Assembly (NCBI RefSeq): GCF_007655135.1
Contig: NC_045129.1
Span: 30,567,122-30,631,121, forward strand
Source: Punica granatum
Taxonomy: Eukaryota; Streptophyta; Magnoliopsida; Myrtales; Lythraceae
Direction of reading: 5' to 3'
Length of the DNA stretch: 64,000 nucleotides
Positions 45,101-55,929 of this stretch are shown piece by piece. The position numbers were made by a program, and so were the translations under genes. Under the pieces are notes generated by a model. It made no database searches. It saw only the letters and a program-made list of their open reading frames with translations, and was not told where the DNA came from. Within the stretch, counting starts at the first letter, position 1, and each line of letters begins with the position of its first letter.

Positions 45101-47637
45101 AGCCTATTGCGAGGGTAAAGTTGGCTTGAAATCAACAGAAATTGCATTCTTTCAACTACAAATGGCATCCCATGATTAAGCGTAGCAAAACAAATCTCAA
45201 AGAGATGATATAACATTCATTTTAAATCACAATGGAACCAACTCATTACAAATCAGCCACACATTCAAGTAGGGCTGGCAATATTTCACACGATACGATA
45301 ACACGACACGGAGTTAAACGGGTTTGGGTTGCACATTTTTTATAATCGGTCTAAACGGGTCCAACTCGTTTAAACACGATTAATAAGCGTGTCTTATCGG
45401 GTTGAAACCGTGTAACCCGATTATACACGACTAAACCTGTTTATTTAAACATGTTTAATCGTGTTACTATAATCATGTAACCGTTAACTCGTTTATGTAT
45501 TTGTATTTACCAAAATATCCTAATGTTATCCTAACTTTCTAAATTCCTAACCTAATTTCTTTTCCTTTCTTTCACCCAATCCAACACATGTCGTGTTAAC
45601 GTGTTCAGATAAACGAGTTAATCGGATAAACATGTCGTGTTAATATATCCGGGTAATTGAGTTGATTGGATAAACAAGTTGTGTTAACGTGTCCTGATAA
45701 CGTTTATAATTGCGTCGTATATACGTGTACCTATTATAATACGTTTCGATAAACGGATTTAAACGTGTCTAAACGGGTTGACACGGATTTAAACGTGTCG
45801 TGTATGGGTTTCCAAAACTTAACCCGTTTAATAATCGTGTCGGGTACGGGTTATGACTTTGATGACACGAATCCGTTTAGACACGACACGTATAAACACG
45901 ACACGACACGAATTGCCACCCCTACATTCAAGCATTATCAAACTCATGCAAAACATCCTAAATCAAATACATAATAGCACAAATATCAACTCTCAGCTGA
46001 GCATATTCTCGAATTAACAAAGTCGTGCAAAACACACTTTAATCCCTCAATATGTCATTAATCAATTCAACCCATACAATAAACATGACTTTTTCTCATC
46101 AACACCATGCCAAACAACTCACATAAAATACGATATTGTTGTGCAACTCGTCCATTCATCAAAACATCATCGATAATCTACCAAGGACGACTAAAAAGAA
46201 CCAAAATCGGTCAATGAGCTATCAAGCTAGTAATCACGCACAACCAACAAAGTTAAGGGGTTAAGAACCTCACCGGGAGCTTTATTTTGGTCGAGTCTAA
46301 ACCGTTGAGGCGCTGCCTGGAGTTGTGAGGTACTGCCATGGGCTGCATAGGAGGAGGACAGGAGCCGAAAGCTGGGAGTTGAGCCAATGTTACGCTCGGT
46401 AAGGCCTGTGACGATCTGCGGCTTGTCGAAGCTTCTGTGGCCTGTTACAAGAGGGAGGAAGAGAACAGCAACGAACAAAGAGCAAGAGGAAGGAAGAGGG
46501 ACAGTAACAATGCTTAGCTTGAGAGACGTGGACAAGCTGAAGCTCATGCATGAGCTGAGGAAAAGTTCAAAAATCATGAGGAGGCATCATCGGAGTGGAT
46601 GGAGGTTTTCCTCTTTTGGACCAACAGAAAAAAAAAAAAAAAAAAATAGAAGAAGAGCCAGAAGAGGAAATGGGGGCAGTAGGGAAAAAAGGCAGGAGGG
46701 GCAGAGCTATGACCAGTGGTCCATGGGATGACCTGAATATCCGAAATTTTCCTGAATTTCTCATAAACCTTTCGGTCTAGGTGATATTTTTCCTTGATCC
46801 CTACATGAGCTGGGCACATCCTTGTAAAATTTGAAGATCGTTCGACCTCGGGAAGTTCCCGAAACAATTTTTCTTCGATAGCTGGCCCGAATCAGGAAAT
46901 TTGGTCCTGATCTGTGAGGAGACCTTTAATTCTGTACTAATCTAGCTGAAAAAAGCATCCCGTTTTTCTTGATTTTCTGAATCTCCAGTGAATTGGGAAT
47001 CCAATGCCGTTGGCCATGCTCGAAAACGCAAAGAATTGAATTTTTTATGGATTTTCTCCCTCGACTGGTAGAGTCTGTCCCGGTTTAACAGTTTCGAGCA
47101 TGGTGCGCTCAAAAATTCATAACTCTCTCTCCGTACTGAATCTTGGAATGAACGACTCGTCAAATTGAACCTAACTCGATTTCCTAGGTCAAGCATATGA
47201 AATTCACCCTTTTAGGTTCAGGATTGATCGTGATATGATGCGTCGAATCCCATGCTCGAGCTGCTGTATTCACTATTTGGGCACCCCAGCTCCCACGAAT
47301 TTTATCTTTTTGTTCGAAAGGGCTCTCGACGTGATTTTTGCATTGAAATGTCCCCAACTCACCAAACCTTGATCTAAAAATATCGAACTTAGTTCTAGGA
47401 TCCACGAAGATAGTCGTTCTCACCGAAGAAAATGATACAGAGACGTGATTTCCCCTTTGTCCACTGCCTTCGGTTCGAATATTGATAATTCGTGCCTTAC
47501 TCTTCGGGATAAATTGTGTGTGCTGCAAAATTCCATATGTTGCCCTCACCATTTTTATGTTAGAGTTGTGGAACCTTAGTCGGGAGCCTTGTTGATGTCA
47601 TATCCTAGTGCCGGTGGACCAAAATGGGGTGCTGACA
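42110..47637 (-). mobile_element. Long Gypsy-like LTR (possibly solo, ~5.5 kb)
   Basis: The termini are TGTGCGCACC at 42,110 and GTGCTGACA at 47,637. They are flanked by agtgt (42,105-42,109) and actgt (47,638-47,642), a 5-bp duplication with one mismatch inside the solo-LTR family; the uninterrupted site reads tattactgtcaat near 13,345. On the reverse strand it starts TGTCAGCACCCCATTTTGG, sharing its first bases with the element entering at 63,210. No protein domain is present. The left third holds degenerate repeats of gactgatttgaaa-like phrases (about 44,000-44,340). The length fits very long LTRs of Tat/Ogre-type Gypsy elements, but this is inference. Confidence 0.6.
45270..45924. mobile_element. 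hAT-type MITE (655 bp) only in block 2
   Basis: Exact 8-bp duplication cattcaag (45,262-45,269 and 45,925-45,932). Ends: tagggctggcaat on the left and attgccacccct followed by a on the right, inverted repeats. The interior is full of cacgacacg and cgtgtta/taacacg motifs. No transposase. The empty site is intact in block 1 near 24,135 (acattcaagcattatc), so insertion followed the duplication. Confidence 0.88.
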
Positions 47638-48424
47638 ACTGTCAATATAATCGGGAACCTACAGAGTCACACATGATGACTAAATCGACGAGATAATTTT
47701 GAAACAACAAAATCGTATAATATTGATTAGACGATTTAAGGTGCGACTGATTAATCGGATATTTAATGAAATTAAATTTACTGATTAATTAGACATAATT
47801 TATTAGACTGATTTATACATACAAATGGCCATACATATGTATACACTTATACATATACATGGACCATTCATATTTCTACATTTATACATACACATGGCCA
47901 AGTCATGAAATGCCATTTAACTATCCACATGTCATGTGGAAATCAATTTTGGGTTAATTCCCACACCGGCCGTGTATGTCCAAGGCCTCCCCAAATTTGC
48001 TTATAAAAGGGGGAAGTCTTTGGTGGATATAAAAATATATATGAGACAGTGTACGCATATGTATGTCATATACATGTATGCATAAGCATATTATGCATAC
48101 ACATATATGTGTGTACGTGTATAATTGTCGGGAAATTTAAGTTGAATTGTTCAACTTTAATTAATCCTACTAGTCTAATAAATTTCGGGTGTGGCACCGG
48201 TGTTTCTTTTGTGTGTTGGCCGCTAGCACCGTCCATCTCAAAATTTTCTAGTTTCACGAGGCCTACAAAAATGTAAGAGGAATAGAAATTCAAAATTTCG
48301 TACCCGTGAAACTAATCGCAAGACCTACTACTAGAAGAATAGGAATAGATAAAGCGTACCTGATATTTTAAAATTGTTGACCAAGCGTCCCAAATGTGAC
48401 GCCTCTACAAGCATCCAAGTATCC
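47638..48424 (+). mobile_element. 3' part of the solo-LTR family, block 2, with micro-inversion
   Basis: Colinear with 26,061 onward until about 48,242. The next stretch of about 180 bp (ttctagtttcacgaggccta to agtatccactatg) is the reverse complement of the corresponding block-1 sequence at about 26,690-26,875, after which colinearity resumes at 48,425. The LTR end and its gtaag flank are lost. Confidence 0.82.
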
Positions 48425-49336
48425 ACTATGACCTACATAAAATTGATTTTCATTTATTCTCATATATATACTAGAAAGGGATCCGCTCCGCTCATATTTA
48501 ATTCAAATTTTTTTAAAATTATACTCGTGTTAGGTGTAACACTTTGAAAAAATATTATAATCATGCACTATATTTTTATAGTATAAATAGTTCTTTTTTA
48601 ATATGAAAATATAGTTTTTTTTTCAATTAATCATATAAGCAATGAATTTGAAAAAGACAATAATAAAATGGAAAATGATAGATAGTGACGTGTGGGGAAA
48701 TGAAAGAAGTGGAGAGTTTAGAGAGTCGCCCCAAAAATTTTGACTTTATAAGAAAAAAAATTTCAATAATTCATTGGAATTTCATTAATAGAGGTGATCT
48801 TACAAGACAAAGATCACAAGAGAATTACAAAAGGATCAAAAATAACCCCTACAACGACAAAAGAGTTTGCTTCTTTGGATGCATTATAAGAAAATTTATA
48901 TATTATGGCTTAATTTTTTTATTAAAATCCTTATATTCGCTTCCCCCAAATCGAAAGCGTTATCATTCTATGCCTCCCTCAAAGAGTTCGCGCCCCTCCT
49001 CCCACCAATTGAAATCCTGGGTCCGTCCATAGAGTGAAAGCTATTTGATATGTAGTTAAAAAGGCATATAAATTTAATTACAGAAAAAATGCGTATAAAT
49101 TTTACATATTTGGCCCCAATTTCCTTTATGAGCAAAGGTTACTTCGTAATTCACAGTGAGAATTTTAGGGAGAATGAAAGTTACGTCAATCACCTTCCTT
49201 CTCCTTTTATAATTTATAGATATTTATAACATTTAATGAATGTAATCTCCCACCTCAAAATGTTGAGCATATTCAGCATTCAACTTGCTATATAAACAAT
49301 CAAATATATCAATACTCCCTAATTCATAAAATCTTT

Positions 49337-49494
49337 CAATAAATTTCTTTTTGGGGTACAAGGGATGCTTGTGGACCTAATACAATGAAAGAGAAATCCT
49401 AAATAACTAATAAAGGGGTACATGTAGTTTCATCAGGTATCGAACATACGATCTCTAAGTTAACAGGTAGGGATGTGCACCCTTACACTACGCC
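49337..49494 (-). mobile_element. SINE-like repeat, block 2 copy
   Basis: Full-length copy of the 15,147 repeat, retaining the gtgcac A-box region that is missing from the block-1 copy. Confidence 0.5.
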
Positions 49495-49556
49495 ATGTTT
49501 TGCTTGCTACGCATGCATTTATGATCAAGAATTTTTGTTCATTAATTGATGTGCAG

Positions 49557-49615
49557 AAAAAATAGCTGATGCGAGTAATGGTGATGTTGTCATTGACCAA
49601 TACCACAAATACAAG
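49557..49615 (+). pseudogene. Beta-glucosidase exon 3, isolated copy in block 2
   Basis: A 59-bp exon encoding EKIADASNGDVVIDQYHKYK, with intact gtgcag acceptor and gtgcc donor. It differs from the other two copies at Asn/Asp, Val/Ile and Thr/Lys. No other GH1 exon is nearby. Confidence 0.82.
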
Positions 49616-50695
49616 GTGCCATCATCCTTCCTCAGGTTTTTTTTACCGTTTTATTGAGATATATATGACTATATTTCTAATCTTAATCTGTAATTTTTCT
49701 TTTCGATATATAGTCAGTCATGTAGATTCAATAAATGTGAAATAACATTTTCAAACATTTTCCATATACAGACGAGCCATGTACATTCTCAGCCTATTTA
49801 CCGAAAATAATCCATTCAACTATTTGTTTGGCCCTGGCCGTGAAATGTAACATAGATGATATTATTAAATTGAGTTGATCTAACACCAATACATGTGTCT
49901 TGTTTGTGGTATGTGGCTGTTTTAATATTAATTGGTGGTTCTATAGTCGATACTTTTATTCTTCTTATTTAATTCTTACCCTCATTTGTCTTCCCCAAAT
50001 CCCTTTGTTGAAATAACAGCAAAAAACCCCCCATCCTTTTTTTTTGTTGTTCATATTTATACTTCAAAATTTTTCAATATAAAATTATAATCAAACGAGT
50101 GTTTTATTTAGCCACGGCTCCAACCTCCACTTTCTCATTATTAATAAAGAGTGGTGGAATTTTACTTGCAGTTGCAGTGCAAGAGTTCAAAATTCATTAT
50201 ATCTTATGGTCACGATCAAGTCATTAATCAAGTAAAGATTAATATCAATCAATAGATCGCATGATGTTATGATTCACGGACATTTATAACATCACAAATA
50301 AAATGGCAATATAAATTGTTAACCAATTAAAATAAGTTTTTTATACCTAATTTTTTTTAAAGAATTTGAATAAAAAAGAGCAGAGTGAATCCCAATACGT
50401 GGAAAAATCCATCCCACTTGCAATATGAGAACACTGATCGTAATAATGTCTTAAAATAATATTAGAAAAATATTAAATTTGGTTTTTAAGATTTTTTTTT
50501 CAAAGAAGGTTGTTTGTGGGTAGGAAAAAAAACATCCACTCGCCACCACATGTTTTCATTAATTAATATAGTTAATGTGTTCTTTTCTAAATGAGTATAT
50601 TGAGGGGATGAATTATATATGGAGTATTGCACGAAAAAGAAGAAGAAACCGCTGACAGAAACATTGAATAAAAGCCAACAAATCATGGAGACAGA

Positions 50696-51860
50696 GAAAT
50701 GAATGAGGGCATAAGCTGGAAGGTGGTGGAATTGACGGAGGAGATGAGTGGCGGGCGAATCCTTTCGACTGTTGCAGAGAGCCCTCCTTGAGTGAGTATA
50801 TCGGGTTAAATAGACACTTAAAAACGAATTGCGTCCATCAATCTCGACTAACGTATATACACACTGCCCATTTGCCGTAGGCTTATGGACTGGAGTGAAA
50901 GAGGACTTGAGTCAGCCGAGGCTGGAGAGCCTTGAGAACGATCTTAATTATGAAGGTCCGGTAGCTGAAGCCTTTGGAAAATCTACATCTTTGAAGGAAG
51001 AATTGGATCAAAGTTTGGCCAAAGTGGCTTCCCTCGAGACCTTTGTTGAGGAGCTTAAACAAAAATTTGCCAAAGCAGAGAATAAGGCTTCACAAGCTCT
51101 TTCAGACAATGAACTTCTACTCGAGACAAACCTACAACTCAAATGCCGGGTTGATGAACTTTAGGAGCTGCTAAACTCTGAAGCTTCGAACATGGAAGCC
51201 ACTGCTTAGATAGCAACTATCACCAAGTTGCGATTCGAAGAAACGCAATGGCAGTCTGCTGAAGTGAAGCTCACTGAGGGCAGATGCTCGAGGCAAATGC
51301 GAGGGCTAGTTCATGGCGTAAATGGAGGATTACTGTCCATGTTGGCTATTATCATGGGCGTTGGCACCATGGTCACCGATCGGATGTCGGTCATGAATGC
51401 CAGCTTATCAAGCTTCGTCGGAGGAGCTCTGGAGCTGGCTATCAGGGAACTCCTGAAGGCCTACTCGAACAGAGTCACAATGATGGCTCTACGCGAGATC
51501 CACTTGCCTAGAGACAAGGAAGAGATGGTCGATCTCAGTGGAGCTCGACGGCCTCCGGCTCCAGCAACCGACGGGTTGCCACGCCCTTGGCTAGTAGCAA
51601 CTCTGCATGGTATATCCTTTGCTATCGGAGCCGTCTGCTTATTGTTATCGACGCATCTGATCTGATCCTACAAAAGTAGGATGTGGACGGTGGTGGGTAT
51701 GGCTACCGCCATGTTCATCAGGATTGGAGCTGCCAACGGGACGTGTGGAGAAGTCCTTTGTCGTCCATTCCTGCATCCGAGTCGTTGGATTCGGCTTGCT
51801 CTTGATGGCATTCAGCTTCGCAATTGATTGGTTCGACAACCGGGTTGGGAGCTACTGAGA
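50696..51860 (+). pseudogene. MCA1-like pseudogene, copy E (exons 3-4 only)
   Basis: The same deletion junction as copy C: exon 3 starts at about 50,696 right after the tract equivalent to 16,505. It shares C's one-base loss in exon 3. Exon 4 starts at 50,881 and reads LWTGVKEDLSQPRLESLEND through the coiled coil, with a nonsense codon at 51,162 unique to this copy and the one at about 51,207 shared with C. The hydrophobic part is open from 51,228 to the shared TGA at 51,663. The rest is frame-shifted as in A and C. Confidence 0.78.
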
Positions 51861-53459
51861 TAGATGTTCTTTGACCAGTATTGTAGTAATGTGCAAAGAG
51901 GAAAAATAATTACAATCCCTAAATGAATCCTAAACGGGCCTCCGATCTTTGAGATTCCAATAACAAATGTCGACGTTCACATCTCCTTGAACGACTTTTA
52001 TATGTTAAACATGTGTACACAGTTTTTCAATCAGTACGTTGAATTGCCTTGTCCTCTTTCCTAAAATAGTTTCACGCTACCAAAGTGAAAGAGGACTAGG
52101 CAATTCAACGTACTGATTGAAAAACCGTGTACACAGGTTTTGATAAAATATATAAAAGTCGTTCAAGGAGATGTGAACGTCAACATTTGTTATTGGAATC
52201 TCAAAGATTGGAGCCCCGTTTAGGATTCATTTCGGCATTGTAATTATTTTTCCTCATTGCACATTACTACAATACTGGTCAAAGAACATCTATCTTGGTA
52301 GCTCCCAACCCGGTTGTAGAACCAATCAATTGGGAAGCTAAATGCCATCAAGAGCAAGTCGAATCCAACGACTCGGATGCAGAAATGGATGAAAAAGGAC
52401 TTCTCCAAATGTCCGCTAGCAGCTCCAATCCCGATGAACATGGCGGTAGCCATATCCACCACCGTCCACATCCTACTTTTGTAGGATCTGATCAGATGCG
52501 TCGATAACAGTAGGTAGATGGCTCCGATAGCAAAGGATATACCCTGCAGAGTTTACTGCCAGCCAGGGCGTGGCAACTCGTCCGCTGCTGGAGCTGAAGG
52601 CCATCGAGCTCCACTGAGATCAACTATTTCTTCTTCGTCTCTAGGCAGGTGGATCTCGCGCATAGCCTTCATTGTGACTCTGTCCGAGTAGACCTTCAGG
52701 AGTTCCCCGATAGTCGACGCCAGAGCTCCTCCGACGAAGCTTGATAAGCTGGCATTCATGACGGGCATCCGGTCTGTTACCATGGTGCCGACGCCCATGA
52801 TAATAGCCACCATGGCCAGTAATCCTCCATTTGTGCCATGAACTAGCTCTCGCATTTGCCGTGAGCATCTGCCCTCAGTGAGCTTCACCTCAGCAGAGTG
52901 CCATTGCGTTTCTTCCAATTGCAACTTGGTGATAGTTACTATCTGAGCAGTGACTTCCTTGTCCGAAGCCGCAAAGTTTAGCAGCTCCTGAAGTTCATCA
53001 ACCCGGAGTTTGAGTTGTAGGTTTGTCTCGACTAGAAGTTCATTGTCTAAAAGAGCTTGTGAAGCCTTATTCTCTACTTTGGCAAATTTTTGTTTAAGCT
53101 CCTCAATGTTGGTCTCGAGGGAAGCCATTTTGGCTAAACTTTCAACCAATTCTTCCTTCAAAGATGTAGATTTTCCAGAGGCTTCAGCTACCGGACCTTC
53201 ATAATTAAGATCGTTCTCAAGGCTCTCCAGCCTCGGCTGACTCAAGTTCTCTTTCACTCCAGTCCATAAACCTGCCACAAATGGGCAATGTGTACATACA
53301 TTAGTCCAGATTGATTGTTGCAATTCGTTTTTAAGTGTTTATTTAACCCGATTTACTCACTTAGGCAGGGCTCTGCGCAACAGTCGAAAAGATCCGCCCG
53401 CCACTCATCTCCTCCGTCAACTTCCACCAACTTCCAGCTTATGCCCTCATTCATTTCGC
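50696..53459. repeat. Inverted repeat joining MCA-like copies E and F
   Basis: Arms 50,696-52,060 and 52,087-53,459 around a 26-nt spacer (52,061-52,086), the block-2 equivalent of the C/D palindrome. Confidence 0.87.
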
Positions 53460-54612
53460 TTGCATTGCTTATATACCTTAAGAAAAAGAAAGAATCCAAA
53501 CCTGAAATTCAAATGTTTCATGCCCCAGTTTTCGATTCTTAATCGGAAACTTAACCCATTAAACTCTTACCCTGATATAACGTATGCCAGCTCTTTCACC
53601 AAGAGCTTCTTGATCTTCCTACTCGGCCGATCATTGGTTGCACTATCGATGACTCCAATCAAGTGCTCGATAAGGCAGCGGCGCCTTGCATCCTCTGACC
53701 TTGAGTGCTCAATCTGCAGCTTGGACTTTTCCGCCTCCAGAGCATCCCTGAGGCTTAGGTCCGAGTAAGCCTGGGAGAGCGCATTCTCCACAGCATTGGC
53801 GTCCTCTCCAGTCCTGTCGGGATTGAGGATTACCATATGCACCATGAACTCTTCGTCATCGAGTGAGTACTCCTGTTATCTGCCTTGATCGCCTTCATTG
53901 CCTCCTTCAAGTGTTGAGGATTTGAAATTTTCAAGAATAATAATGCACGTAAAAAAATGCCAGAAATGAAACGAAGCCAATGTGCTCAAGCTTTTTTCTT
54001 TTAATTTTCTAACTTATTGACTCTTTAATAATATAGCATTTTAGAACTGCAGTCTAACTTCAGATCTCACTAAACATTAAAATAACAATAGAAAGAACAT
54101 GAAGTTTACCCTTTAGTTAATTTTATAACATAGATTTTCATTGGTCATCACTTTCTGTCTAAATAATGCCAAGTACAAGGAAGATTCGGGTGAAGAGATC
54201 GATCGACTGATTATTAATTAAATGGAAGAAGAAACCAACTCGTGCTGTATTATATAACATGACATGATACATTCGGGTATTTTATTTTGGACCAGACACA
54301 CTCGTGTTCATACAGCAAAAAATAAAACTTACACTACTTGGATTTCAAAATTTACTATACCTCCATTCGGAACTCCTCCACCAACGGATTGGCACCAACG
54401 GCCTTTGCGCGTCTATCAATATCTACTTGCATTTGCCAGAACTGATACTCAGCGTCCCACCCAATGGCCACCAACAGCTACTGAAACTGATATGCAACGT
54501 CCCACCTTATGGCTACCATGGAGAGGGTGGCCACCATGTAGAGGTAGCTCTTCTTATCGCAGCTCAGCACCAGCTCTGCCGCCCTCCACATCACATCCTC
54601 CAGCTTGCCCAT
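52244..54612 (-). pseudogene. MCA1-like pseudogene, copy F
   Basis: Reverse strand; exons 54,612-54,361, 53,913-53,571, 53,458-53,361 and from 53,271. Exon 1 begins MGKLEDVMWRAAELVLSCDK but carries a TAG at 54,480-54,478, in the same codon as the stop in copy A although the neighbouring codon differs. Exon 2 shares the one-base deletion and lost AG acceptor of copy D. Exon 4 reads through the coiled coil and GLLAMVAIIMGVGTMV, then shifts frame at gccagggcg near 52,563, where one base is missing. The normal stop is replaced by Gln, extending the last frame to 52,244. Confidence 0.78.
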
Positions 54613-55910
54613 CCTCAGCGCTTCCTTGTTTGGTTTTTGGCCTTTGCTTTTGTTGTAGTTCATGGTTTGGTGCTTCCTTTATAGTGGCCCAAGCTTTGCT
54701 CTTTTTGTTGCTATTTATTGGCTCTTTTTGTAGCTATTTATTGGCAGTCTTGCTTTGCTTTAGTTATGTATGTATGGTTCCTATCAACCTTGCCAATGTA
54801 TGAATGATAACCTCTTAAATTATTAAAGCCAGAAAAAAATTTTAAGTCGAAATGAAATAATGAGTTACATATCACGATAATTGGTCTTATTATTACTGCT
54901 ATTATTATCATATGGCATAGGATGATAGAAGTTGTACGTAATGGTTAAAGCTTATTATGGCACGTGAAGATCATGGAATACTTCAAATGTCAAAGTATAT
55001 ATATTTCGTGTGGGCCGAGAATTCTGGGATACATCCACTTAAATCAACTGGGTAATCTTTGATCGAGCCGATATTAATTTCATGATAATGATTTACTTGT
55101 CTTTATCAATCTTAATCGTATGATTCCAATATGTTGCACGTAAAAGACACTAGGGAAGAAAACCTTCTTTTGTTTCTAATGATTACATGTATCCTCTCTC
55201 TTTGTACTTAAATGGCTCAAAGCAGTGTTATCAGAACTTGACAAGATGATGAACCGGAAGGGGTATGGGTTCATGGGTTTATGGGTCCAATCGGAGATTC
55301 GATGGATCGGACAGCACGTTTAATTAAAATAAAATAAATATTCATATTATTAAAAATTTATGATAATTAGATAGAAGTATGATGATTTCAAAGTAATATA
55401 ACAATAGTGTAAGAAAATATCTATATTTAATATTTCTTATACCAAAATAAATATTGGATTTTAATAAGTACTAAAAATTAGAGTTAAAACAATAAGAAAG
55501 TAGTGGTGGCTTGGTTGGCAGTATGCCAGTATGGGAAGCAAGAGGTCATGAGTTCAAATCCTTACACAACTAAACAATTTTTATACTAAATAAGAAACCC
55601 ATAAAACCCATAGAACTGACCGGTTTAATGGAATTTTGCTCAAAACCAGACTGTTCAATGGGTTCAGCTGTTCAAATATGCAATTTGGGTGTTTAGGCAA
55701 ACCGGACCGGACATGAGACTGTTCCCGATCCGACCGGTCGAACTGGTCGGTCCGATCCGTTTCTGATAACAACGGCTCAAAGTGTTGGTTGGCCTTGCTA
55801 GTGGCAATAGTCTTACAACATACTGGAAGTTTAATCTTTGGAACAAGAATTACATATTTAAAGGGAGAGTGATGTAATTCCTTAGCGGGCCACGACTGCC
55901 CCAGTTGTCT
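54613..55910 (-). repeat. 5' flank of copy F with TIR/tRNA-like element
   Basis: Equivalent of 33,113-34,430 and inverted homologue of 17,408-18,648. The TIR/tRNA-like repeat lies at about 55,228-55,770. Confidence 0.75.
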
Positions 55911-55929
55911 CAAAAGCACAATCCAAAAT

